Assembly (NCBI RefSeq): GCF_000340215.1
Contig: NW_006921532.1
Span: 4,167,126-4,231,125 of the forward strand
DNA: 64,000 nucleotides
DNA from: Pseudocercospora fijiensis CIRAD86
Taxonomy: Eukaryota > Ascomycota > Dothideomycetes > Mycosphaerellales > Mycosphaerellaceae
Direction: 5' to 3'
Shown: piece after piece, positions 32,474-42,093 of the stretch
Layout of the letters: every line of letters starts with the position of its first letter
How positions within the stretch are numbered: position 1 is the stretch's first letter
Translations under genes and position numbers: made by a program
Notes under the pieces: generated by a model
Databases searched by the model: none
Told to the model about the DNA's origin: nothing
The model's input: only the letters and a program-made list of their open reading frames with translations

Positions 32474-33793
32474 ATGCCTGAAGCGATTGCGACCACGAAG
32501 CGCAAATTCTACAAAGCACTCGACGCCTTGACTTCGACTGCAGCTCTACCCGCTCATGATGCGTCGACATCAAGCAAGAAACGTACTTCCAATGCCGCTG
32601 CAGCTTTTGACGAGGCTCGGGAACGTGCCAGAAAGCGATTGCGGCACAGCGCTTCTGCAACATCTCTAGATAGCACGAGCGCGTCTGTTATCTCACTGCC
32701 ACGAAAGCTTCCCAACCACAGCAGCCGCGATCTGTCAAAGCCCCCGCCTCAATTCTCGCCTTGGTCGCAGGACACCTTCCTCGCACGGCTGAAGACTTTT
32801 AGTAGCGTGAGTCAATGGCATCCCAAACCAGATCCGATTGGGGAGGTGGAGTGGGCGAAACGCGGCTGGGTTTGTGTCGATGTCAATACTGTGGCGTGCA
32901 AGGGTGGCTGTGAACATAGGCTCGTGGTCAGCATGGAGATCGATCGGAAGGCCAGGAACTCCATGGAGGCAGAGGAAGAAAGTGACGAGGATGACGACGC
33001 AGAAGCGGAAGCTCTGGAAGAAGCATTGGCAGACCGGTACAGAGAGGAAATCGTGGAAGGACACTCGACTTCATGTTTATGGCACAAGGCTGGATGCAAG
33101 GATGACATTTATCGTCTGCCTGTGGTCCGACCATCGATATGGCAACCAGAGTTGAGAAAGCGCTTTCGCTCACTGCGCGATATTGGCAGCTCCATTAGCA
33201 AAGTCAAGATCAGGTCTTTTGACGATTCTTCTGCAAAGGTGCTGAAAGATCTCCCCACGACCATTCTTGAAGACAACGCGGCGAATTCAGACGCAGAAAG
33301 AGCTTTCACGATCGCTATGCATGGCTGGCGAGGCTCCAACGAAAACGAACTGCTAGAGTGCGACGCCTGCTTTCAACGCATCGGCCTGTGGATGTATCAA
33401 CCTGACTATCGGAGTTCGAGGCGAAGCAACAACGAGGACGAGGTAAACAGCGAGAATTTTGCAATCATCGACCTGGTGGAGCTACACCGCGACCACTGCC
33501 CGTGGCGCAATCCGACAACGCAAAAAGCCAGCGGCAGTTTGAGCGGGCTCCACGCCATTCAGATCTTGCATAGAGTGGTTTCGACTTGCGCGCGAGATCA
33601 TCGACGGAGATCTCAAGAACACGAGCCTGCGGAGGTCGCTCAAGATGAGACGCCCGAGTCTGCGCGTATTCTCTCTAGGGAAGAGATTATTCAGCAAGAC
33701 CAGGAGCGTGAATCCAGATTGAGGAAGCTGAAGAATCTCTTCAGCATCAAGAGGCGATCGACGACCAAAACGCCTTCGAAAACGGCTGCATGA
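32474..33793 (+). CDS. C3HC/Rsm1-type zinc-finger protein (NIPA-like)
   Basis: One exon, 439 residues. A basic Ser/Ala leader carries a likely nuclear signal (ARKRLRH). From about residue 95 comes the C3HC zinc-finger region: SPWSQDTFLARLKTFSS, then WAKRGWVCVD, then C.GGCEHRLVV and, after an acidic insertion, HSTSCLWHKAGC. A second Rsm1-like part at about 280-360 has LLECDACFQRIGLWMY and LVELHRDHCPWRN. The C-terminus is charged and helical (REEIIQQDQERESRLRKLKN). Relatives: human NIPA/ZC3HC1 at the nuclear basket and S. pombe Rsm1 in mRNA export. Nuclear role expected. The acidic run splitting the first finger (EEESDEDDDAEAEALEEAL) is a usual variable insertion. Confidence 0.88.
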   Translation: MPEAIATTKRKFYKALDALTSTAALPAHDASTSSKKRTSNAAAAFDEARERARKRLRHSASATSLDSTSASVISLPRKLPNHSSRDLSKPPPQFSPWSQDTFLARLKTFSSVSQWHPKPDPIGEVEWAKRGWVCVDVNTVACKGGCEHRLVVSMEIDRKARNSMEAEEESDEDDDAEAEALEEALADRYREEIVEGHSTSCLWHKAGCKDDIYRLPVVRPSIWQPELRKRFRSLRDIGSSISKVKIRSFDDSSAKVLKDLPTTILEDNAANSDAERAFTIAMHGWRGSNENELLECDACFQRIGLWMYQPDYRSSRRSNNEDEVNSENFAIIDLVELHRDHCPWRNPTTQKASGSLSGLHAIQILHRVVSTCARDHRRRSQEHEPAEVAQDETPESARILSREEIIQQDQERESRLRKLKNLFSIKRRSTTKTPSKTAA

Positions 33794-34101
33794 TTTCGGT
33801 GGCCTCTTCTTTCACAGATTAAGGATTAAGGAGCGATAAAGCGTGGCGTTGGGGATAAAATAGACTTGAAGCATGACCAGCATTATGAAGGGATACGAAA
33901 TTCCGACGACGAAGGAGCATAGCCGTCACTAGACTACCAGCTCGACCGGCCAGAAGCCGAGAGTCAAAGTAATCAAGCAAAAGGCATCTCGACCTCGCGT
34001 TATCTATTGCGTCGTCATTGACCGTTTCCAATATGATAGGCAACCCCAGACTCATGGCTCTAACGATGCAGTACAGAAACGCTAACAATTTATACTTTCT
34101 C
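33794..34101. other. Convergent 3' intergenic region
   Basis: Between the ends of the C3HC gene (plus) and the Cep57-like gene (minus). Nothing recognised. Confidence 0.35.
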
Positions 34102-36957
34102 TCACTTGTTTCCCCCTACCTCGCTTTCCACCTCGCTAAACCCCTCGAATGGCAACTCGCTGTCATCACTCAGATCATCCAGGCCATCCAGACCTACTGG
34201 AGCCTTTCTTCCCACTCTCCCAGAAAGATCCGCCGGATCAATGGCAAGGCTCTGCAGAGTCTCTTCAACATCGATATCCTTCACTTCAGGGTCTCCCTTG
34301 CCTGACGTGGAGTCCCTCTGACCCTCGAGAACGTCGTACAGTGCATAGACCTGGTCACTCTTTCTCTCAATTTCTGCAGTCAGAGCATCAATCGATTCTT
34401 TGACAGCAACTCGCTTTCGTCTCGCCAGCGCTGGTTCATGCTGATTGTAGATGCGATTCTTGGCATCGCGTCTGAGCTTGAGGTGCTTGATCTCATCCTC
34501 AAGATTCTTGATGACCTTTGCAAGTGCTTCAGCGGGAGGTTGCGATGGTCTGACAGTAGCATTGGTCGTGTCAGCTATGTCTTCGCGCTCAGTGACTGGC
34601 ACCGGCGTTGGAATGTCGACCTGAGTATCCTCGTGATCACATGCGGTACACTGGCTGGCTCGATGCTGAATACATTTACTTCTGGAGCTGGTGGGTAGCG
34701 AACTGCTCGTGTTCAAGTCGATATCGGGTAGAATGAAGGCGGATGTCATCCCGTCTGCGCTAGCAGTGCGTCTCCTGCGGCGGCTGATATTGCTCAGAGA
34801 TGAGATGTGTTCCAGGTTCACAGTGTGATCGTCGGAATGTGAGATCTCGTCTGATGTGTGAGGCGATTGCACGCGGACGGATTTCGTCACTTTCAGAATG
34901 TCGTCGATTGAGTCGTCTCCAAGATCGAGACGACCTACGGTGGCTGTGGTGTCTTTGAGCGAGGGTTTTCGGGAAAGCGAGCGATGGGATGTTGAGTATC
35001 CAGTAACAGCAGTCTCCTCATGGACACGGACCTGTTCGCTGATTCCACAATGCTTTGCCTGCAGTTCTTCCTCCAGCTTTCTCCGTAAGCGCGCAACATC
35101 GAGGGGATCCAGGTCACTCAGGACTGTGAGATCATGTTCGAATTGCTCGGTTAACCTCGTTGAAAGAGAAGACTTTCGCGTGCTGGTATCATTTCCGACA
35201 GAGAACGACTTTGTTCGCTCTATCTCAACAGGAGCTGGAGTTTGTCGACGCAGACCATCGGTTTCAATCAAGCTCGTTCTCCGCCGTGAATGAGACCGTG
35301 AGCGCGCAGTCGACGGACGCTGGGCTTTATTCTGTGCTCGTTCGGCCATTCGGGCATCTCTGTGCTTTTGTATCTCTTGTTCCGTTCGCGAGGCGAGCTC
35401 TTGCACTATAGTCTCTCCGAGTTGATCGTTTTTGCTACCGGTCCTGTCGAGCTCACATTGACGCCTTGGCTGCTCTTCACCGAATGCTTTGTAGCCAAGA
35501 TCTATGCCATCCGAAATATCGTCGGGTCTGTCGTTCATTTGTTTCGATGAAGTTCGACGCCTGGCTGCACCTTTCTCGTGCTTGTCTGACGCGCTCTGCG
35601 AGGGAAGTTCAGTGCGCAGTAGGGCCTTCTCATCCTCCAATTCTCGCACCCGAGCTCTCAAGTCTTCATTTGCAGTTCGCAACTCACCGAGGCTCTCGCG
35701 AAAGGCCTCGTTCTCCTCCTCGAGCACTTCATTCTTGAAGTAAGCTGTCGCTAGCTGACTGAGCAAGATATCCCGCTCCTTGGTGACACGAGTTACGGTT
35801 ATGTTAGAAACGCTTGCCTTGCGCTCGGATCGCTCCAGTCTGTCTTCGGCAGCCTTGAGCTTGGCCTGGAGCTTAGCCTTCTGTGCAGCAACAAAGTTCA
35901 TTTCCCTGTTGTCTTCTTCAGAACCAAGTCCGCTGTCTGCTCGGCCATCGACTACCTGCAGTTGGCTCCGAAGCTCAATGACCTCCCGCTCATATTCCTC
36001 AATGTGCTTCTGTGCCTCGTTCTTCTCCTGTTCGAGCTGATTGACTCTATCATGCAGCATCTGGAGAGAAGCGAAAATGGCTTTTTCATCTTCCGGCAAG
36101 CCCACTGCTGTCACAGGCCAATGAGTCTGTGTCTGCGACTCTCCCCTGTATGATGTCGACAAGAAACGGGAGCGCGTAGTAGCAGTCTGCCGAACCAATG
36201 GAGTGCCATTCGCTCTTGGCCCAGATATTAATTCTGTGATGTTCGCAACATCTGGGAGCATAAAAGAGTGGTTGACAGAGTTGGTGGTCGATTGGACAGT
36301 GGCATTTCCAGCAGCCTGTCGTCTTGGAGTACTGTGCGCAGAAGCTAGGCCCATCGTTGCAGTGTAGCGAGTGGGAATGTTGTAGGATGAAGACACACGC
36401 TGGGAAAAGCGCGTTCCCATCACCGTTGCCGTTGCAGTCTCTTGCGCCGGTTCTACGTCAGCGCCTTTCCTGGCTTGAGACTCAGACACAGCTCGTCGTG
36501 TTCCAGCGGTCGATCGCTTCATGGTATCATTAGCGCGGGCAGACTCGGTAGCGCGGCGGATCGAGGCCTCCTTGCGAAGGGTGCCATCCGACTTGCGCTG
36601 GGCGTTGCGCGGACGAGATGGGGGGGTGTCTAGAAAGTCGTGCTGGCTGTTGTCGTTCCCAACGTTGAAGATGGCGTTGGAGGAGAGGTCTTGGTCCTGT
36701 TGCTGTGCACTTCTCTTCACACCGCGCCCCAGCTCGATTGACATGTCTGCACTGCCCTGCGTGTCTTGGTCGTATATGTGGGGATGCTGGTTGTAGTGGA
36801 GCGGCAATGCGTGCGCGTCGTCGGTATGCTGTTGCTGAGGAGTGGAGTGTAGAATGTCGTTCGCGTTCTGGAAGCTGGTCTGGGTCGCGGTGGTGAAGAC
36901 GTTGTCGTCGCCGTCACCGTATGAGGAGCTGGGTCTGCTCGACCGAATGCGCAACAT
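34102..36957 (-). CDS. Spindle-pole-body protein, Cep57/Ppc89-like
   Basis: One exon, 951 residues. The first 300 residues are disordered (Thr, Ser, Gln and Arg rich). Residues about 300-470 form long coiled coils (LQMLHDRVNQLEQEKNEAQ, EREVIELRSQLQ, RLERSERKA). A Ser/Arg-rich middle follows. Near the C-terminus (about 820-905) is a Cep57-type microtubule-binding segment: PAEALAKVIKNLEDEIKHL, cited in part, RRDAKNRIYNQHEPAL, SIDALTAEIERKSDQVYALYD. The tail is acidic. S. pombe Ppc89 anchors the SIN scaffold and builds the spindle pole body; animal Cep57 acts at centrosomes. Location at the spindle pole is inferred from this layout. A second CDS Met is not required. Confidence 0.82.
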   Translation of the reverse strand: MLRIRSSRPSSSYGDGDDNVFTTATQTSFQNANDILHSTPQQQHTDDAHALPLHYNQHPHIYDQDTQGSADMSIELGRGVKRSAQQQDQDLSSNAIFNVGNDNSQHDFLDTPPSRPRNAQRKSDGTLRKEASIRRATESARANDTMKRSTAGTRRAVSESQARKGADVEPAQETATATVMGTRFSQRVSSSYNIPTRYTATMGLASAHSTPRRQAAGNATVQSTTNSVNHSFMLPDVANITELISGPRANGTPLVRQTATTRSRFLSTSYRGESQTQTHWPVTAVGLPEDEKAIFASLQMLHDRVNQLEQEKNEAQKHIEEYEREVIELRSQLQVVDGRADSGLGSEEDNREMNFVAAQKAKLQAKLKAAEDRLERSERKASVSNITVTRVTKERDILLSQLATAYFKNEVLEEENEAFRESLGELRTANEDLRARVRELEDEKALLRTELPSQSASDKHEKGAARRRTSSKQMNDRPDDISDGIDLGYKAFGEEQPRRQCELDRTGSKNDQLGETIVQELASRTEQEIQKHRDARMAERAQNKAQRPSTARSRSHSRRRTSLIETDGLRRQTPAPVEIERTKSFSVGNDTSTRKSSLSTRLTEQFEHDLTVLSDLDPLDVARLRRKLEEELQAKHCGISEQVRVHEETAVTGYSTSHRSLSRKPSLKDTTATVGRLDLGDDSIDDILKVTKSVRVQSPHTSDEISHSDDHTVNLEHISSLSNISRRRRRTASADGMTSAFILPDIDLNTSSSLPTSSRSKCIQHRASQCTACDHEDTQVDIPTPVPVTEREDIADTTNATVRPSQPPAEALAKVIKNLEDEIKHLKLRRDAKNRIYNQHEPALARRKRVAVKESIDALTAEIERKSDQVYALYDVLEGQRDSTSGKGDPEVKDIDVEETLQSLAIDPADLSGRVGRKAPVGLDGLDDLSDDSELPFEGFSEVESEVGGNK

Positions 36958-38663
36958 TTCGCTCCCGCTATGCCTCGTAGATGTCGCCAGTATGCTGCCA
37001 GCTGAAGTCTGCAGTGTAAGACTGCCTGTCGGAGTCGATCTCCTAAGCTGCGGTCGCCGGTGTGCTGTAAATGCTTGAGCAATGGCAATTGCACTTCGAG
37101 GATGGATGGACGTGCGGGAAGTCGCGTATGTTTGGAAGTGTAAACAAATGGCCGAATCGGGAAAGTGTGCCGAGCCAGCTTTCTCCTCGAGCTTTTCTCA
37201 CCAATCTCACCACTGCAGCTCTTGCACAACCTCCTTGCCCACGCAGCATAATAGTTATCTTCTCTGGCTCATCGGACAGACTCGATCACAAGCCAGCGCC
37301 GCAGAGAGTTCAGTCGCCGGCGTGCTCACTTCCGCGAATCATGTCTTCGGCCATTCCGTGGCTCTCACCGTGCCCAGCAATCTGCCAATACGGACTGCCG
37401 TCATGACCTGTACAAGGGAAGTTTGGGGCGCTACGACATACGCAGCTCTTGGCCACAAGAGCTTGAGCTTCTCGATTGACACTCACTGCATCATGCCAAT
37501 GGTCGGAGCCCCAATCGCTACATTAGTCTACTCGCCAGCAATTCGGGCCCATCGATGCTCTCACAGAAGACCAGCACGATGAATCTTCTCGCCACAAACT
37601 CCAGGACACATCTCAACATCTCATCCGCTTCAGCCTTGCTGGTAATACTGATAAGACGCGCCACAATCTTTCACGAGTACTTGCAAAGGCTTGAACTGCC
37701 CGCGGCTGAGCGAGGTCTTACACATTTGACAGAGATGTCCCAAGGAGTGACTGGCGCTGCCCAGATGACAACCGCTTACCATCTCTACTGTACTTCCTTC
37801 CACGTCCTGAGTGATGCTGAATTGTACATGACCTTCGCTGCTGTCTTCTCCTTGAGTTATCTCGATAGCGTTGCCGCAGCATTGAATTCTATGTCCGCTG
37901 ACCTCACTCGAAAAATGGTGAAACACCTTCGCACATCGCTTTGTTGTCTTGACGGCATGTGGTTGTCAACCTGAGTTCTCTTGCAGGTTGATTGCATTAC
38001 TCGATGAAATGCAGTCAAAAGCCAGATACATAAAAGTGGGTTGATCCTTGGTCTTCACGTGGGTTACACGCGGTGACACGAGTCGACTCGCCCTCTGTGC
38101 CACTCGGTGGGCGCGCGGGGAGAGAACTCGGCGAAACGTTCAGCCATGGAATCCAGTCGAACGCCGATGAGTATCAGCTGACAGTCGGTCGGCTGCCTGG
38201 AAGTGGTCAAGCGAAGGCGTAGCGCCAACTGCCGGCTCAAACAGATCAATCAGAAGAAAGTGCCAAGAGGCTGGGCCGGGCCGGCCATCTTGCACACCAG
38301 CGGCGCTATCTTTTTCCGTGCAGTACCCCGTGGGCATCGTGCGGAGCGAGCTCGCAGCCTCGCAAGTGAGGAGTCTGGTGCTGTGCCTACTCCGAGGAAC
38401 ATTGTTGTTCCCATTCAGCCAATGGCAACCTCTGCATTTGCTGCCCTGGTCGGATTGCTGCGAGCTGAAGTCGGCGAGTGCATGGTGCTGAAGATTCCGC
38501 GCACACGCCACCGGGTGTACCTCTGGCCTAGTGCACACATGTTGTATTTAATACAGACACATCGGCAGTGTGTCTCTCTCGCTCGGCTTCCTTCCAGGAT
38601 TTGTCTCCTCACCACATCAGCTTGCAACCACGTCGGACAAGCATCGCAAGCTTGTGAGCCACC
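36958..38663. other. Intergenic, 1.7 kb, divergent
   Basis: Between the Cep57-like gene (minus) and the MFS carrier (plus). It must contain both promoters. Plus-strand frames of 166 and 139 codons exist (37082 and 37555) but lack domains, and I do not trust them. Two short CG-rich patches (38110-38120, 38270-38290) but no repeat structure. Confidence 0.35.
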
Positions 38664-40502
38664 ATGGCGGACCAACGGCGTGACTCTACGCACAATGAGA
38701 AGAAAGACAGTGTGGAGGCACAGGGTGGTCCTCTTCACTTCCCTGCCTCGGGCGAGTTGAAGATGACCGACACCATGAAGCAAATGACCATTGATGCGAA
38801 GAAAGCTTCTGAAGCCGAGCACAACATGACCTTGCTCCAAGGCATCAGATTGTATCCCAAGGCGATCGCATGGAGCGTTCTTATCTCGACTTGCATTGCT
38901 ATGGAAGGTTATCAGGTTGCTCTGGTCAACAACTTCTACGCCTTCGACACGTTCAACGAGAAATACGGTGTGCTTACTGCCGATGGCAGTCACCAGGTAA
39001 TTGAGAGGAACTTTTGGCGCGGCACGGGTCATCGCTGATATTATTGCCAGGTTCCTGCGCCCTGGCAGGCAGGTTTGAGCAACGGCGCCAATTGTGGAGA
39101 ATTCATCGGTCTCCTCATCAACGGATGGGTGAGCGAGCGTTTCGGATATCGAAGGACGGTCATGGGATGTCTGATCCTCATCATTGCGTTCATCACCATC
39201 TTCTTCACGGCACCGAACGTCAAAGTCCTCCTCGTAGGCGAGATTCTTTGCGGTATTCCGTGGGGTGTCTTCCAGACTCTCACAATCACATACGCTTCCG
39301 AAGTCTGTCCAGTCGCTCTTCGTGGCTACCTGACCACATATGTCAACATGGTAAGTATAACGATCATCGATTCCCTCCTCCTCCTTCTCAGGCAGACGCT
39401 GACGAATTGAACATAGTGCTGGGGTCTTGGACAATTGATCGCTATAGGTGTCATTAGATCGATGCTGCACCGGACCGATCAATGGGCATACCGGATTCCG
39501 TACGCTCTGCAATGGATGTGGCCAGTGCCTCTTCTCGTTGGCATCGCGCTCGCTCCAGAGTCGCCTTGGTGGCTGGTGCGTCGAGGACGTCTCGAAGACG
39601 CAAAGAAGGCACTGCTCCGCCTCACATCCAAGAATCGTGAGACCGATTTCAACGCAGACGAGACAATTGCCATGATGGCGCACACGACCGCTCTCGAGGA
39701 GAATATTACTACCGGCGCTTCTTACTTCGACTGCTTCCGAGGGACCGATCTTCGCCGCACTGAGATCGTTTGCATGTGTTGGGCAATGCAGAACCTTGCA
39801 GGCAACTCCTTCTCGAACTATTCCACCTACTTCCTCGAACAGGCCGGTGTCAGTCAGGACAACTCATACAACTTTGCTATGGGTCAGTACGCCATCAATA
39901 TGGTCGGTGTCTTCGGTGCTTGGGGACTGATGTCGATCGGTATTGGTCGCCGTTCTCTGTACCTCTACGGGCTTTGCGGGCTCACGACAATGCTTCTCAT
40001 TATGGGTTTCCTCGGCCTCGTTGATGATCGAAAGGCTGGCGGACTCGCAACTGGAAGCATCATGATTGCCTGGGCTTTGGTCTACCAACTCACGGTCGGA
40101 ACTGTCTGCTATTCTCTAGTCGCCGAAATCTCGACTCGTCGCTTGCAGATCAAGACCGTAGTCCTCGGTCGCAACCTATACATTATCGTCGGAATTATCT
40201 GCTCGGTCCTGACTCCATACATGATCAATCCCAGCGCTTGGGATTGGGGCAACTACGCAGGATTCTTCTGGGCCGGTATCGCCTTCCTGTGCTGCATCTA
40301 CACGTTCTTCCGCGTGCCTGAACCAAGAGGCAGGACTTTTGCCGAGCTGGACTTGTTGTTCGAGAGAAATGTCAGCGCAAGGAAGTTCGCAACTACGGAA
40401 GTCGATGTTTTTGATGAAACACTGGACAATAGTGTTGTTTCCAATTACAAGGATGGCTTGGCTGCAGAGCACTCTGAGGGCAACAAGGCCTTTGATCAGT
40501 GA
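38664..40502 (+). CDS. MFS sugar transporter, maltose-permease type
   Basis: Three exons: 38664-38996, 39051-39350, 39417-40502, making 572 residues with about 12 membrane helices. Signature points: GYQVALVNNFYA in helix 1, GWVSERFGYRRT between helices 2 and 3 (sugar-porter loop), RGYLTTYVNMCWGLGQL spanning the second junction, PESPWWLVRRGR before the large central loop, and PEPRGRTFAELDLLFE after helix 12. These are typical of fungal alpha-glucoside (maltose) proton symporters. The start ATG has a good CACC context. The substrate is inferred from family only. A 422-codon antisense frame overlaps the first half and is treated as chance. Confidence 0.9.
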
Positions 40503-41093
40503 TGCAGGCCAGTTATTGTAGTGTCTTTGCAAAATGAGCTCAATTTGTAGGGCGACACACGATTTCTACCGCATTCACGACCTTTCTGAAGAGTGACGCA
40601 TGTGAATGACTTTGGGGCAGTCAATGCATCCCCTAAGGCTTTGCAGCAATTGGAGCGTAGAACATGCTCGTCTTCGCAGTCTCAAAAAAGCGTCCATCAT
40701 CGTGGTAGAGGTGAGACTTGAAATTTTTGCTTTGACATGCGAGTCGAAATGCTAAAAGTGAGTGAATGGTCGTGCTGCTTTTGATGGTCGTCAGCGATTG
40801 GTCCTTCCATATGGAAGTCTTCTGTTTGCACAAACGCTTCAGCTCCAAGGGCTATTTACGAGCAATGCTTGGCTTCCATCCTGCAAAGCCAACCACTTTC
40901 TCAATCTGCATGATGCTCCAACGTCTATATGTCTTGAATGCTGTCTCGGGGGTACTGAAGACGGCTGATGGTGATACTCGGTCGAGGGCGTAACCATCGG
41001 AATCCTTTGCAACACAGCAACCAAGTCATCGGGTGCAGTTGCAACCTTGAAGAGATAATACGAGCAAGTCGTCTGTGACATCTGCAGCGCGGC
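40503..41093. other. Convergent 3' intergenic region
   Basis: Between the MFS gene (plus) and the DUF4149 gene (minus). Nothing recognised beyond the expected 3' ends. Confidence 0.35.
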
Positions 41094-41870
41094 TCAGATC
41101 TTCTCCGCCAATGTGAAGCCATAGACCAGCATGGCACCAAGACCGACGACATTCGATAGAGAAGATGCTCCATGGAGCCAGGCGAAGGATTTGTTCAGCT
41201 TCTGCATCGCCTCTGATTTGGGGCCAGGCTCGTAGTATCTCTTCCCATCTCGCGTCTCTGCTCACGTCAGCATCGTTGCCTCTGCCATCCAATTTAGTGT
41301 GTGCACGAGCTAATTACCCTGATGCTTCCTCTCCTTCATAACTTTTGTCGTAGCCGGACCGAGCGCTACCAGGTTCAACAGACTCGTGCCGAACATTATC
41401 ACAATTGGCAGCAACGCGATCCACCTGTTCTCCTCTTCAAGCAATCCATATGGGCCTGCATGCCTGCGTGCAACTGCGCCTCCTGCCTGAGCCAGCTTTT
41501 CACCGGGCCATGTCAAGGCAAGGACTAGTGGCAAAGCAGTCTGGAATGTGAAGTATGGCGGAAATATGGCTTGTTGTAGGGTGCTGAAAGATGGTCGTGG
41601 CAATGCTTTAAAGGCCAGAGGACCGGCCAGGAAGGTCTGGAATAGATTTGAACCCAGCAATGTGCCATATGTGAGGATCTGAAGTGAACAACAGAAGCAT
41701 TAGCAGAATTCTCATCTCAAGTGGTGCGAGGAAGTCGACGTTCAGGGATATGTATAAGCCGGTGGATTGAGGCATGGGAGCTGAGGTACATGCACATGCA
41801 GGCAGAGGGTACTCTTCGGTCTACTCACATGATAGCTCTTGGGATCGAGCAATGACTGTGACCCAGGCAT
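41094..41870 (-). CDS. DUF4149/TMEM205-like membrane protein
   Basis: Three exons (41829-41870, 41318-41678, 41094-41257) give 188 residues. Exon 1 encodes MPGSQSLLDPKSYH; it joins in phase to ILTYGTLLGSNLFQTF, and the last exon gives ETRDGKRYYEPGPKSEAM and a final LGAMLVYGFTLAEKI. Four hydrophobic segments are visible. The ALPRPSF and KERKHQETRDG surroundings are typical of fungal DUF4149 proteins related to TMEM205. Exact function unknown; a membrane location is safe. Divergent from Ku80 with 223 bases between the start codons. Confidence 0.85.
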
Positions 41871-42093
41871 TTTGTGGTGAATGCAGCATACGACGTTTCT
41901 GCGGCATGAAAGCTAGGAGGCCTTTCTGCCTTGTTGCCTTGTTGCCTTGTTCACGTGCCGTCAAAGTCACGAGGCTACGCGTCAAAGCGACTGGTGCCTG
42001 ACCAGGGCGCAGCTCCCAGAACATGTCGCTGCTCGCGGCCATGTAGCCAGCACCATCGCCACTTGGAAAGTCACACTGCTGCCGACCTTCGCG
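41871..42093. promoter_or_regulatory. Short shared promoter between DUF4149 and Ku80 genes
   Basis: Only 223 bases separate two divergent start codons, so the two promoters must overlap or be shared. A repeated CCTTGTTG tract (41931-41950) is visible. No defined operator recognised. Confidence 0.5.

Noticed and set aside
37082..37974. Plus-strand frames of 166 and 139 codons in the divergent gap before the MFS gene
   Set aside because: No recognised domain, signal peptide or splice pattern; could be leader or chance.
38415..39683. A 422-codon minus-strand frame antisense to the MFS carrier
   Set aside because: It mirrors well-supported exons of the carrier, crosses their introns, and has no domain resemblance; such long antisense frames arise from codon bias.
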